Program-made: the position numbers and the translations under genes
The notes under the pieces: model-generated
Database searches by the model: none
What the model was told of the DNA's origin: nothing
The model's input: the letters and a program-made list of their open reading frames with translations, nothing else
In this document: positions 12,701 to 23,361 of the stretch, in pieces
Layout: each line of letters opens with the position of its first letter
How positions within the stretch are numbered: position 1 is the stretch's first letter
Source of the DNA: Desmodesmus armatus
Lineage: Eukaryota > Chlorophyta > Chlorophyceae > Sphaeropleales > Scenedesmaceae
Direction of reading: 5' to 3'
Assembly (NCBI GenBank): GCA_007449985.2
Contig: VIIQ02000296.1
Coordinates: 1-64,000 of the forward strand
DNA: 64,000 nt

Positions 12701-13359
12701 CGTGTGCAACATCAAGAGTAGCCGATGCTGGTGTAGCGACATTGGGCGCACCACCACAGTGGGGGCAAGCAGTCACTGTGTACATGTACATTGACACACG
12801 ACTTGCAACCAGCTGTTGCATCTCAGCAGGACAGTCAAGAAACTCCCGTACTGTGTGACGGAAATGGGAACTTAGACACCGCTAGATGATGGACTATGAA
12901 GCATTCAAGTGGCATCTGCTCCCGCTCTTGAACAAAGCAGACGCTTTTATGCAGCAACCAATCCAATGATCCCGGTCCCCCCTAAGTCACACATCAGGGG
13001 GCAGCTCTGTGGCAATGTCAGTATGCGCCAGCAGTGTGGGTGTGTGGAAGCAGTACATGCGTGGAGCCACAGGAGGCTGTGTGCTGGCAGGGCTACATAA
13101 TGGTGTCATAGCTGCAGCTGCTTGGGAGTCCAGGAGAATATGTAGCCTGTGTCTTGAACATGTTTTGACGTGCGTGCCTGAGGCAGCGTCACGCTGCTAG
13201 ACGTGCAGCTGTGGTGCTATCACATCTTAGAAACTAGATGATGCTGCATGGTGCTGGTGTGGAGATTGCCTCCTGCTTCCCATAAGCACCCACCTTTCCA
13301 AAGGAACCCTCGCCGACCAGATCCAGCACCACATAGTTCTCCAGCCCTGTGGGCTGCAT
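764..13359 (-). CDS. TIO: FUSED/TWO-IN-ONE-type Ser/Thr kinase with C-terminal ARM-like repeats
   Basis: Exons I can place (minus, in coding order): 13294-13359, 12495-12684, 12039-12150, 11395-11581, 10364-10548, 9883-10003, possibly 9175-9405, about 8404-8753, 7688-about 7812, 7009-7380, 6410-6706, 5292-5712, 4659-4929, 4142-4305, 3612-3802, 3221-3314, 2651-2820, 2192-2390, 1591-1705, 1125-1314, about 764-913. The first six exons join in phase into a complete kinase domain (about 287 aa): GEGSFGKV loop, AMKF lysine, [37 protein letters not shown]. The 3' exons contain [23 protein letters not shown] and [13 protein letters not shown], which match the ARM-type tail of plant TIO. This family acts in phragmoplast/cytokinesis in plants and in cilia or Hedgehog signalling in animals (known); the role in this alga is not shown. 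The middle is Ala/Gln-rich and poorly conserved. Start at 13359 gives [11 protein letters not shown], as in plant homologues. The last exon is unresolved. Confidence 0.88.
1806..1860 (-). repeat. Exon-edge echo: 5' end of kinase exon 1591-1705
   Basis: Diverged copy of the acceptor and first codons of the ARM exon (reads [14 protein letters not shown]; the exon reads [14 protein letters not shown]). It lies about 140 bp upstream of the exon, in the transcription sense, inside the intron. Confidence 0.75.
2027..2124 (-). repeat. Exon-edge echo: 3' half of kinase exon 2192-2390
   Basis: Nearly identical copy of the exon end plus donor. It reads [15 protein letters not shown] where the exon reads [15 protein letters not shown], and both continue [15 protein letters not shown] before GTGGGTGGG. 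An AG just before the copy (GTGTGCAG) could act as acceptor, but the phase (0 after phase 1) does not match the preceding exon, so including it would shift the frame. Confidence 0.85.
2530..2592 (-). repeat. Exon-edge echo: 3' end of kinase exon 2651-2820
   Basis: Copy of the exon end ([13 protein letters not shown] region) and its donor, lying downstream of the exon. The sense-strand match covers about 60 bp with scattered differences. Together with the echo at 2945-3016 it means this exon is flanked by fragments of itself on both sides. Confidence 0.7.
2945..3065 (-). repeat. Exon-edge echo: 5' part of kinase exon 2651-2820 with intron
   Basis: Encodes [21 protein letters not shown]; the real exon has [21 protein letters not shown]. 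The similarity runs on into intron sequence (GAGAGTGCAG...). The copy keeps a usable-looking acceptor (GTTGCAG) but no donor of its own. Confidence 0.8.
7838..8087. repeat. 48-bp minisatellite, about 5 copies
   Basis: Five nearly identical 48-bp units (GGAAAGCGCAACACAAACAC followed by AACCAATACCAGGGTGAGGC and AGGGCCAG) in a kinase-gene intron next to exon 7688-7812. Because 48 is a multiple of three, several frames stay open across it and give spurious 16-residue-repeat proteins. Confidence 0.9.
10640..10712 (-). repeat. Exon-edge echo b: 5' end of kinase exon 10364-10548
   Basis: Second copy of the start of the subdomain IX exon: acceptor followed by [20 protein letters not shown]. It lies upstream of the working exon and then runs into intron-like sequence. 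It is coding-competent only over about 70 bp. Confidence 0.85.
10781..10880 (-). repeat. Exon-edge echo c: 5' end of kinase exon 10364-10548, with poly-G run
   Basis: Third, more diverged copy of the same exon start ([10 protein letters not shown], then an in-frame stop, then ELYV). A G run of about 18 adjoins it. The progressive loss of similarity from copy b to c suggests successive duplications. Confidence 0.8.
11095..11140 (-). repeat. Exon-edge echo c: 3' end of kinase exon 11395-11581
   Basis: Most diverged copy of the [12 protein letters not shown] exon end and donor, downstream of the exon. It matches the plus-strand text CCGTGTGGTTGTAGGGCTGC of the exon with several changes. Confidence 0.65.
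11245..11320 (-). repeat. Exon-edge echo b: 3' end of kinase exon 11395-11581
   Basis: Reads [15 protein letters not shown] exactly as the exon, followed by the same GTGGGTGCAG donor, but upstream of APEL the sequence is unrelated. It is a near-perfect copy of about 50 bp within the intron. Confidence 0.85.
11942..11997 (-). repeat. Exon-edge echo: 3' half of kinase exon 12039-12150
   Basis: Reads [10 protein letters not shown], stop, ALHSWHR, then GTGGCGG. The exon reads [17 protein letters not shown], then GTGTGT. It carries an in-frame stop and lies downstream of the exon in the intron. Confidence 0.75.
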
Positions 13360-14003
13360 GGCCTTTTGAATGCTAACACCTGTCTAAGTCCATATCTGCA
13401 TGCCGTGCAGCGAGACTCGTGCTGGCTGGGAGCTGGCACAGACGGTCCCCCCCACGACAACAGTGCGCTGTCTGCAGAAGCAGCACCTTGCTTCCCTGCT
13501 GTCCTGTGGCCGTTGCTTGGATAGTGAAGAGTCAAACGTGTTGACCTAAGAGTCTTGTGGGAAGATACTCATGGAAGCACAGCTGCTGGAAGAGCTATGC
13601 CAACAAGGTGCTGATGATGCCCAGCACATGGTTTGACGCTGCTGTGGATGTGGCGTCTGTTGCAACCTTGATTATCACTCGGCGTACCGTATGATGATTG
13701 GCTTGACAGGGCGAAAGCTGTGTTTGGCTCTTCAGGGCATTCAAATCAAACCGCGTGGGGGTAAACAGCACGAAGCACGATTCTGAGCCTTCAGTCTGTG
13801 GTGTTTCATGTTTTTACTTTCCAACTTCAACGCCATTGAGGTTCCGTGCTGCCTTGCACAGTGTGGCTGGACTTGCCCCTCCCTAGATCTCCCCAGCCCT
13901 AGCCACAGGCAGTGCCTTGAGAGACTCTGCAGTCCAAGCCTGTTGTTACACCCAGCACCAGACACAAAATGGCACTCAACTCTCAGCTGCTGCTGCCAGC
14001 CGC
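13360..14003. other. Intergenic: kinase promoter side / ferredoxin 3' side
   Basis: About 640 bp between the start of the kinase gene and the stop of the ferredoxin gene, both on the minus strand. It must hold the kinase 5' UTR and promoter; no TATA-like or other element stands out. Confidence 0.4.
13946..13950 (-). terminator. Candidate TGTAA poly(A) signal of the ferredoxin gene
   Basis: TGTAA on the minus strand about 55 nt beyond the FdC1 stop. TGTAA is the usual polyadenylation signal of chlorophyte algae (known); its use here is inferred from spacing only. Confidence 0.5.
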
Positions 14004-15287
14004 TCAGGCGCATAGTTGCTCCTCCAGCAGCTCGTCCTGCACACCAGAACAAATAGCACAGGACAGATTCAGGGGCTGACGTGTGGTAGGATGGACGCCT
14101 GGAGGGGCTGAAAGTCAAGGGAGTGCCAGGTGCACGGTCCTGTACCACCCCTACAAAAAGTCACCAGCAGTGCCGCACTGATGAGCAGCAACTCATGGCA
14201 GTCACAGGGGTGTATGTTGTAGCGTGCAGTTGTTGAACAATGACACCCCGTTTTGACCTATCCCACACCATCAGCACCCTGCCAGTAAAGACATGCAGTC
14301 ACCGCGCCAGCGCTACACTGTCATCCCACACCGCCGCCCCCCCCCCCCCAAAGCCGTTGCTGAGCCTCTGTGCCACTCATCAGCAGGCCGTGCACCAACA
14401 CCCCCATCATCCTTGCCGCACCCACCTCGCTGACGGTCATGATCTTGCAGTCTGTCTGCGGCACTGCCACGCACAGCAGGGCATAGCCCTTTTCCGCCAC
14501 ATCATCACTCAGCATGGCGCCTGACTGATCCACCTGGCCTTGCATCTGCATACCAGCAGCAGCAGCAGGATTAACAATGGCAGCAAATGCCAGCAGGCAG
14601 CGTCAGCCCGCCAGCAGCAGCAGCCCATGCCAGCAGCAACAACAGCAAGACTGTGTGACGGAGGTGGGCCTGACTGCAATGAAGTGTGCGCTGTGCAACG
14701 ACGGCTGGGCTACGTGCCATGAGGTGGCACATGGAGCTGGATATGCTGTCTGAAAGCCTGATGACTTCAGCTGCTGTACATTCCACACGCGTTTCATTTG
14801 CACCAATGCTGCATCAACTGGGCCAAGGGAGCGGGTAGTGGCTTCTGCCAGGCTGGTGACTGATTCAAAAGCATTGCATCGATCAAACTGGTGTTTCCCT
14901 CACATTGTTGAATTAAGTTATCATTCTCTGCCCCTGCGTCTCAAAAAGCAGTGTGAATCACACATATTAGGCCCCTGTGCCAGCACTCACCAGCTTGGCG
15001 GGGCACGTCATGCACACGCCGAGCTTGCAGTCATGGGGCAAATCCAACCCCGTGTCCAGGGCCACCTCGAGGATTGTCTTGCCATCTGGAACCTCAAGGT
15101 GGTATGTCTTGCCCTCGTGCTCGATGTCAACTTTATGAGACCGTGCCAGAACCACCCTGCTGTGGCTGGCTGTGCACCTGCTGCTGCTGAATGGCATGCG
15201 GACCGCAACGCGGCCGCTGCTGCTGCATGCTGCTGCCTGGACGCTATGCTTCATTGAAACAGCCATGTGGGGCGCGCGGTGAGGCAA
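14004..15287 (-). CDS. Plastid [2Fe-2S] ferredoxin, FdC1 type
   Basis: Three exons (14991-15287, 14426-14545, 14004-14036) join in phase to 149 aa. The first about 45 residues are Ser/Ala/Arg-rich, like a plastid transit peptide. The domain follows: KVDIEHEGKTYHLEVPDGKT, then DCKLGVCMTCPAK with the C-x4-C-x2-C iron ligands, then VDQSGAMLSDD, and the fourth cysteine in YALLC. It ends TVSEDELLEEQLCA. The GVCMTCPA and VDQSGAML signatures and the extended C-terminus match the plant FdC1 subfamily (ferredoxin with C-terminal extension), which accepts electrons from photosystem I in the stroma (known). The first ATG (MPHRAPH) is used; MAVSMKH is an alternative start 7 residues in. It sits between the J-protein and kinase genes on the same strand, with no sign of functional linkage. 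Confidence 0.88.
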
Positions 15288-16041
15288 TTGAGCGTGTCGG
15301 GAGGAAGTGGTTGCAAAGCAGTTGCGGAGGCAAGGTGCACCCGGCCAAAACGTGGCAGCAGCAGCTTCAATTATATGAGTGGAAAGTTGGTTTGCGTAGG
15401 ATCTGCCGAATGGATCAGCTCACATGTTTAGTCAACTAGAAGGTTGACCGGCGCGATATGCACCAAAAAGCTTGTGGCCATTCTGGATTTGATTGCTTGA
15501 GAGTTTGTCAATTTTTCAAAAGGCGCCCTTCAACGCCCTGACTGTTTCTTGGATGCCCTGAGTGCACAGCCCTGACCCCCTTCAAGGCTTGCAGTGCAGC
15601 AGTCGCATGGGGCCCAGCAATTTGCTGTATGGTCTGTAAAGGGTCCGCGAATGCAGGCACCATGCCAGTATTGCAGCCGGGTGTCCAGCAGGCCAGATGT
15701 TGTTGTAATAAGATCGCAGAGGCTGAAGCTGTCGTGTCTGTGGCCAGATGTTGGCACCATGCCTATGCAGGAACTGGAGGCACAGCCTCGGGCGATGGTG
15801 GGGGCATGTGCTAGGGTGTGCGCTGGTGAGTCGCATCCGCCGTATGCGAAAGGATCTGAGGCTTCCTAGGGGGCCTGGCAATAGGCAGCCTGGCAAGGAG
15901 GTGGGGACAAACGGCCGCAGCTGCAAAACAGACATCTTTACAAGGGGACAAGGACACCACATTTGACAGTGCCCCGTACCACACTCACACCTCACAGCCC
16001 AGGATCACAAAGTGACAGTCCTACCACCATGAACCCCACTC
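15288..16041. other. Intergenic between ferredoxin and J-protein genes
   Basis: About 750 bp holding the ferredoxin 5' side and the 3' end of the J-protein gene. Apart from the TGTAA listed separately I see no gene or repeat. Confidence 0.4.
15938..15942 (-). terminator. Candidate TGTAA poly(A) signal of the J-protein gene
   Basis: TGTAA on the minus strand about 100 nt after the KVDEL stop codon; inferred from motif and spacing. Confidence 0.45.
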
Positions 16042-19000
16042 TCACAACTCATCCACTTTCGGATGCTCGCCCCCAGCTTGCTCTTCCAACCACCCCTTGA
16101 GGGCAGACACGTAATCGCCCTTCTCGAAGCACGCTGAGCAATCCACTCCCTTGGCTGTGACCAACGCCTTCAACTGTGCAACCTTCATTTTGCTCAGGTC
16201 AGTGCTGCTATCCAGCACCACCTGCGCCGCACACTTCTTGCCTGCTGCATAGGTGTTGATGTGCCGCTGCAGGGGGTCCGACTTCAACTTGCCTGCAGCA
16301 GCAGCCACACGCAGAGCGCACCATGCAGTTCAGACCTTCCGTGCTGGGTCAAGATGACAGGCCTCGTGTATGCTGAGATGAAAATGCATCCACAATAACG
16401 GTCCTGCCCTGTGGTGTTCGCGCACTGTCGACATCCATCCTGCAACAGTGCCGCCCGCCGCCCATCCGTCCCAACAATGCACACGTTTGCTCCCACCCAC
16501 ACCAACCCTTGAAGGCTTCTGCTGTGCGAAGGTCTCCATTGCACACTGACACCACCTTGCTGCCCTGCCCTGCCTCCCCTAGCTTGGCTGCCAAGCCGGC
16601 CTCAGCACTCGAGCCGATGAAGCCAAACGCAACCTGCACCACATGAGAACAGCATATGTGCCAGTATTCAGACAGCAACCGCAACCTGCAGCTACACATG
16701 CCCACATGAGCATGCGGCTGGCTGGCTAGTGCCTGGTGGAGGATGTGTCCAAATGCTGAACACCCAAGCAGCAGCAGCAGCAGCAGCAGCAGCATGCGCC
16801 GGTCAGAGCGTGGGCCCCAAGACGAGGCCACCACACAAAGCGGCCCTTGGAAAGAGTCAACAACAATCAGTTGGCTTCGACGGCAGCTGGCTTGCCAAAT
16901 GTGTGTTCAGTGCGTCGCGGCTGTGTGCCAGGTGTCCGCTTATGCGCGAACCACCTACCTTGCCCTTGAAAGCCACAGACAGCGCCTTCCAGAGGGACGG
17001 CATAGACGCCTTGTCCGAGCTCAGCAACAAGCACATGCCCCAGGAGGCTGCCGCAGCATCCTTCTTCGCACCCTTGCTGCTGCTGCCAGCACCACCACAC
17101 CTGCATACACGCAAACACATGGATCCTTGCGAGCATGCATGAGTATATGCACTCCCTCTGCTTGACCACACCAACGTCCAAGCATGCAGTGATCACATAT
17201 GTGCAAGCTGGTCGATAGGAGGCCTGAAGCCTGTCATTACAGAACATCCTCTCTCAGGTCACCCCCTCGCAGGACATTGACAGAGGTGTATTCAAAACAG
17301 ACCCACGTACGCCCCCTCCCCCCCGTAAAAACCCAAAAAAAAACAGACCAACGTGTACTCACCGTGCTAGGAAGCTGTCGAGGTCAGCCGACTTCTTGAT
17401 GTTCACAGCCGCATTACCGATCAGTCCGGTGGCCCAGTTGCTCAGGGACGCAGCGCTGCGGTCCCCCTGGTACTCAGCCCACGTGCTGCTGCCGGGAGAG
17501 AGGGCCATGATCGTGGGATAGCCCTTCACACCCTGCAGTGGGGCACAGCGACAATGCAGTACAGTGCGATCATTTGCAGTGCAGTTGCATCCCTGTGTCT
17601 TGGTACAGGTGCTGCTGCCAGCCACGATAGTAGTGAATAGCCGCATACATCCGGCAACGGTGAAACACAATACCTCCACATGGCATCACGCGTATCGGGG
17701 TTGAGTGCGGGTCAGCACAAACACCAAGTAATAAGTATGCAGCTGTGTTGCTGCTCCTGCAGCATAACTTACCCGCTGGCTGCAGATGCTTTTGTGTTCA
17801 TCGCAGTTGACAGCTGCCACCTTGACCACGCCCTTGAGCGATGCAGCAACCTTCTTCCATTTGGGGGACAGCTGCTGGCAGTGACCACACCATGGCGCAT
17901 AAAACTCAACCTGCAGCAGCAGCAACGCGCGATGTGCGTACATTAGCACGCTCACGGCTGCAAGAAGATATCAGCTTTTGAGTGCTGTCTCTATAAAAGC
18001 ACTTCAACTGTAGCAGACCTTGAGCAGCTGTCATGCTGAACTTGAGCGCCAGCAACTACGCATGCTCCCACAAATTGCTGTATAGCAGGCACTTGTGCAC
18101 AGCAAGGGCTGCCTTGGAGCAAGCTGGGTCGCAGCTGGAGATGAATTCTTGGGTCCAGCAGTACTGCACTGTTACCCTGACTAGCAAACGCACAGACGAT
18201 CATCCTGTTAGTTGGCCCAATGTACTAGCCCAAACTTACCAACCACACCCAGCCGTTGCTACTGCTGGGGAAGCTGGAATCATCAAGGGACAGCACATTG
18301 CTGTCATCATCATAAAACCCGCCCCCACCGCCGCCTCGTTGTTGACCGCCGCCCCCCATGCGTTGACCCCCACCGCCACCTGCAAAATGCATGAACACAC
18401 ATACTTTTTTGGGAAAGCAGGGGGTGCCGAGACGCACCAGCTGACCACACGCATTATATTTCACCAGCTGGCCACACTTATTGGACTTCAAAAGTGGTCA
18501 CCATCAGCGAGAATGCTCAGCCAGACTGGGTACAATGGGTTCTGCAACTTGATGCGTCCTTATTCCGCGTTCTGCATGCCAGAACATCACTTGCTTGATG
18601 CTTTAGCTGCATGTGTGGTGGTTTGTCTCGGACCATTGGTGCAGCGCAAACGTACGGTGCCTTCGATCTGCACTAATGGTCTGAGACAAACCACCACACA
18701 TGCAGCTAAAGCATCAAGCAAGTGGTATGCATGCTGCTGGTACATCCTGCCACTCATCACCGACAGGGGTGCCCCCACCTCCTGCTTGGAATTGGAAACC
18801 GCCGCCGCCACCACCCGGGAAGCCACCTGCACCACCAAAGTGAGTCTGGTGATGAGATGTGGGTAATGACTTGTGGAAATCACAGGCCGACAGATTGGGG
18901 TAGTGTCCCGGCTCAGGAGTGTTCCCCACATGTGACACGTGGCATGACACCCACGCCTCACTCACACGCAGGCAAGAATGCGGACCCGCATGGACATGGG

Positions 19001-21171
19001 ATCCTGACATAGAGAGAGCATGCAGGATGGTTGTTGGGCCACTACAGCATGCATGCATATGGCTGTACAGGCTGACGTCCCTACTGCTACCGTGCCCTGC
19101 ACGACACGACCACTGCGCGCCCGCTGTGACGTGCATGTGACATAACCCTAGGTGCTGCCTTCAAAAATGCTGTGAAAGCACAGCTGTCCAACCCACCTCC
19201 GCCAAACTGGAAGCGCTGTCCGCCACCGCCGCCGCCACCGCCCCCAAAGAATGCGTTGAACATCTCAAACGGATCGCCCTGCAAACCAGACAGTGCAGGT
19301 TGCGTCAGTGACAGCTGCATCATGATGGCTGGCTTGTGAGGGGTAGGTGCTGCTGCTGGCACTTCTGGTGCTGCTGCTGTGCTGTAGGTGCTGGTGCAGC
19401 TGCAAGCACTGCTAGTGCTGCTACTCTGCTGCTGGTGCTAGTGCAGCTGCGAGCACTGCTAGTGCTGCTGCTCTGCTGCTGGTGCTGGTGCAGCTGCAAG
19501 CACTGCTAGTGCTGTTACTCTGCTGCTGGTGCTGGTGCAGCTGCGAGCACTGCTAGTGCTGCTGCTCTGCTGATCATCAGCTGTGGTGCAGCTGCGAGCA
19601 CTACTGGTGCTGCTGCTCTGCAGCTGCTGCTGCTGTTGGTGCTGCTGCTGCGGGCACTGCTGGTGTTGCTGCTTTGCTGCGGCTGCTGCATGTGCATGTG
19701 CTTGCGCCATTTCAAACGCGGCAACGTGCTGCGACACCCGTCTGCTTTGTGTCTGATAACACCCTGCAGCACCTGCGATGCCCCTCACCCTGCTGCCTGC
19801 AACGCGCAGCTGCACTCACATGGAACTGGAAACCGCCCTTTGGGCCACCGCCCCCTGTGCATGACCTCTAGCGCCCTGCTGCGCCCTGTATCCCCTCCAG
19901 CACCTTGCTGTTGATGATATGCCCCTTACCCTACTGCCTGCTAGTGAAAACATGTGACACTCACACGGAACTGGAAACCGCTGCCTGGACCGCAGCCCCC
20001 ATGACTTTTAGCGCCCTGCTCGCCCTTTACACATGGCATGGCTGATGTGTCCCTCGCCCTACTGCCTGCAAGTCTTCCTGCAATTGAAACATGTGACACT
20101 CACATGGAATTGGAAACCGCCGCCTGGGCCGCCACCCCCTGGCCCTCCAGGTCCGCCTTGCTTCAAGCCTGCCTCACCAAACTGCAGGAAGGATACCGCA
20201 GGCAGCAGCGCGCCAATTGCAGTATTAGTTCAGAGGCACCAGCACAAGCACATCAACAGCCAATGCAGCTTGAGATCACGTGGACGTGACTTGCACAAGT
20301 GCTGGCCGACTGACTTGAAAAAGTCGAACAGCTGCACTTGCTCGACTAGTGGTGACGGTGTGCGGGCCTATGAGGCTGCTGCTTGTGGTGTAGCATACAT
20401 CTGCCTGGATAATACACAGCCTGAGGAACCAGAAATGCTGACATCTGCTGGGTCCTGCTGCTCACGCAGCACATGTGCGAACAGGATGCTGACAGACTCG
20501 CAGCAGATGTGCTGGCCAGAAGAGCGGCTGGTTCCCTGGCCAACCATGATGACATCAGGCCTGCTGTGCTTGTGCTGACTCTTCTTGCTCATGTTCAAGT
20601 GCTGACAGGATGCACAAAGTGCTTATGGATGTGCAGGGCTGACTGTTCAGCGTGCTGGATAGCCTACCTGGTCATAGATTTTGCGCTTTTCTGGTTCAGA
20701 CAGGGTTTCATATGCATGTGCAATCTCCTTGAACTTATCCTCTGCTTTCTTCTTGTCTCCTGTGTGCCTGTCTGGATGCCATTTCCTACGGCAGGAACCA
20801 CAGCAATGCTGCTGTCACGCACAACTGACTGGGTGGTTGGTGCCTGGGAGCAGCTGTCTGGATGCCAAGCGTCCGCCAGCAAGCTGGTATGGTTAATCCA
20901 AGAGATTGAAAGGCTATTAGTACCCCGTGTGCTGCTGCAGAGAACTGCTACTGCTGCATGTGGGACAAGCACAGAAGGTCCTGGACTCTGCCTGCTGCAC
21001 TCACAAGGCCTGTTTCTTGTACGCTTTCTTGAGCGTCCTGTCGTCTGCGTCTGTAGAAATTCCCAAAATGTCGTAAAACTTTGTTTCACGGACGGCGAAG
21101 CAGGAGGTTGAGAAGAGCAGCAGGAAGGCCACAGCACAAAGTATAGCCGGTTGCAACTGCATACCCCTCAT
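16042..21171 (-). CDS. ER-luminal DnaJ/thioredoxin co-chaperone with MANF-like C-terminus (KVDEL)
   Basis: Eleven exons (21005-21171, 20668-20785, 20104-20181, 19197-19278, 18761-18826, 18240-18379, 17773-17910, 17363-17532, 16959-17100, 16507-16633, 16042-16292) join in phase to 492 aa. Order: signal peptide 1-26 ([18 protein letters not shown]); J domain 30-95 with KWHPDRHTG and [15 protein letters not shown]; a Gly/Phe-rich stretch of about 120 aa; thioredoxin domain from about 217 ([13 protein letters not shown], cis-Pro in KGYPT); a second thioredoxin-like half without CxxC; and a C-terminal helical unit ([24 protein letters not shown]) like the SAP-like C-domain of MANF/ARMET. The last residues, KVDEL, are an ER-retention signal. 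The likely role is recruiting BiP and reducing misfolded disulfides, as ERdj5/DNAJC10 does (known for that family, inferred here). The start is fixed by the signal peptide. Confidence 0.9.
18588..18724. repeat. 57-bp inverted repeat (hairpin) in J-protein intron
   Basis: Arms 18588-18644 and 18668-18724 around a 23-nt loop, with two differences. Both differences would be G:U pairs in a plus-strand RNA and A/C mismatches in the minus-strand pre-mRNA. The size and near-perfect pairing resemble a short MITE or a small-RNA precursor. Confidence 0.9.
19387..19625. repeat. 47-48 bp tandem repeat, about 5 units, in J-protein intron
   Basis: Units of the form GGTGCTGGTGCAGCTGCAAG followed by CACTGCTAGTGCTGCTACTC and TGCTGCT repeat with small changes. 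The composition is that of a degenerate CTG expansion. No coding role seen. Confidence 0.85.
19814..19860 (-). repeat. Exon-edge echo c: 3' end of J-protein exon 20104-20181
   Basis: Copy of the Gly/Phe exon end and donor ([13 protein letters not shown], then GTGAG), downstream of the exon within the intron. Confidence 0.75.
19945..20008 (-). repeat. Exon-edge echo b: 3' end of J-protein exon 20104-20181
   Basis: Second copy of the same exon end with its GTGAGTGTCACATG donor and adjoining intron. Spacing between copies is about 140-150 bp, so exon plus two echoes form a triplication. Confidence 0.75.
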
Positions 21172-22854
21172 GGTGAAACAAGCTCGGTGATTGCAAACGT
21201 GTGGACACTGGGCTTCATGGTTGCTTTAGCACAGCTGCTCGTCAGTCATCCGACGGTTATGCATGTGACAGGGTGTCCTGCAGGTAGGTCAGAGACAACT
21301 TCATTTGAGCGACGCTGTTTGCAGTCACACTGTAACATTCATCACGCCCTATCTGATGTCGCACTTTTCTAGACCTTTTCGTCTTTGACCAGCTGTACTG
21401 CTGGGTCAGCTGCCAGGCTGGCATGTGCACATGGTCTGTGTTGTGCAGCATGACACGTAGTGCCCAGCTATTATACCTTTCAGTGCCAGTCTCTTCAGTA
21501 CAGCCTAGAAAAAAATATGGAACAGGCATGTAGATGTACAGGCGAGGCATTTCGCCAGCAGCTGGCAATGAATATGAGGGCAAGGGCCATGCAAGTGCTG
21601 CTCAGACCATCGTCACTGTCAAAAAAGCACAGAGCGGATCTACGAGCTCACAAAGGCACTAGCTGACTGATCAAAGTATGAGCATCTCTAAGTGAAGATA
21701 GTGCGCAACAGGCACACGTAATCTACACAGTGACCATACAAAGCTGGACGATACATAGCTCCTCTGTGGCAGCACCAGCAGAGCATATATGGCTATATAG
21801 CCAAATTAATTCAGAGCACTGCACAGCCTGCCACCATACTGCTATATCCGGCATTGCACAGCCTGCTACAAAACTGCACAGCGAGACGCCATCTGGCAAT
21901 CCTTGACCCACGCGCAACTTGTTAGCACTCTGACATGCTCAGGTGCCCCAACTGCGCCCTCTGACTCACATCCCTCCCTTCAACTTGCGCCATGCAGATT
22001 CTGTCTGAGACATTGCCAACCCAAGACCGCACCACAACAAATACCACACAGCTGCGTTTCATTATGTCGTCATTAGTACTAACATCCGATGACATGATGA
22101 CATTATGAAAAGTCAGCATATCATCGCCTTCATCATGACCCTCGGAGGGTCACTCATCACGCCTCACTCATCACCAGCCTCCAGCCCCAACCATAGCAAA
22201 GCGGCGCTCATTGCTGCCATCATCATGAGTGAGGGTCACTCATCACTCCAAGCGAGGCATGATGAGTCATCACCAGCCTCCAGCCCCAGCCATGGCAAAG
22301 CGACGCTCGTTAGCTGTGTTCACACGCGCCGCACTTGGGATAGTGGGACCTCTCATGTAACGTGTGCCCCTGCAGGATCAGGCAAAAATGCAGCCGCGGC
22401 AGCGGCAGCGGCAGCGGCAGCAGCAGCAGTGACATTGGTGACAGCGGCATTGCTACCATGCAGCAGTCAGCACAGCCATCCACCTAAGCCATCCAGCAGA
22501 GGTAGACTGCAACTGTGGGCTGGTGGTGGTTTCAGCAGGCTACAACATGCTACAAATCAGTCACCACACCATATGCATGTTGATGATGCTGATTGTTCAC
22601 CAACATGACAGCGGCTCCAGCACAGAGTACTGCTGCAGTTTGTGGAAGCCTAGCAAGCACCCTGGTAGGTTTTGCCAGTTGACAGTGTAGGCAGGTCATG
22701 CTGCAGTCACTGATGCAGTAGCTGCTGGGCTTGGTTCCAGCCTGGAATCAGATGCAGTAGATGTGGTGATGCGTGTCTGTCCGACACATGAGTATGATGA
22801 CAGCAGCTGAACCTCAACCACTTGATGCAATAGTCACAGCTTCCAGCAGTAGGC
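21172..22854. other. Intergenic, no gene seen
   Basis: About 1.7 kb upstream of the J-protein gene. It contains an approximate direct repeat near 22150-22310 (TCATCACCAGCCTCCAGCCC twice, about 100 bp apart) and short (GCAGCG)n runs near 22395-22430. Nothing codes convincingly. Confidence 0.4.
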
Positions 22855-23361
22855 TCACCAATACATGCTGTTTGTATGTGCGTAGGCCCTCCTGTAACCT
22901 CGGTACAGCAATCGTCTGTTGGCCGCTCCTGACAGCTCCGGCTGCTCTGCTTGCAGATTGATGCGCTCTTTCTGGTGGTGGGCCGACAGCCTGGCATCAG
23001 CAATGGGGTCTTGGGCAGTGGCAACTGTTCGTTCCAGTTGAAGGTGTTGGGGCAGCAGGAGGCCGAAGCCAGCAGCATGAAGTGTGTCAGCCTGTATCGG
23101 ATATGGGTTTGCCTTGGTGCCTATCTGTAGCGCCTGCTTGCTGCCCCCTGTATATAGCTCAAGCTGTTGATTGCTTGCACGGCGTGAGTTCATGTGAATT
23201 TCTTGAGTTTGAACAGACAGCAAGAAGGAAAAGCTGCTTGTGTGTCATTGTTACTGGTGGTCTGGAGCTGGATGCCAGCCATGCACAAGCAAACCCCTCC
23301 ACCCACCTGCCACCAACAAGGCTGCAACAGCCAAGCACAACGTCAACTGCTTGAAGCTCAT
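22855..23361 (-). CDS. Small secreted protein, PIAD family member 3
   Basis: Exon 1 23307-23361 encodes MSFKQLTLCLAVAALLVA, a classic signal peptide. A phase-1 intron follows; exon 2 starts at 23024 with VATAQDPIADARLSAHHQ and runs to a TGA after NSMYW (74 aa if it stops there). The genes at 41225-41664 and 44275-44990 have the same layout: signal peptide, phase-1 intron, VA-(S/T)-x-x-(D/E)PIAD, a basic RRLL/RKLL/RKML motif, and a terminal Trp with TGA. Dibasic-LLQ motifs are common in secreted algal proteins (known, loosely). The terminal TGGTGAGCC also reads as a splice donor, so a further exon is possible. Function unknown. Confidence 0.6.

Noticed and set aside
22105..22608. 167-codon plus-strand frame
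   Set aside because: Composition is repeat-driven (TCATCACCAGCCTCCAGCCC duplication and GCAGCG runs); no motif.
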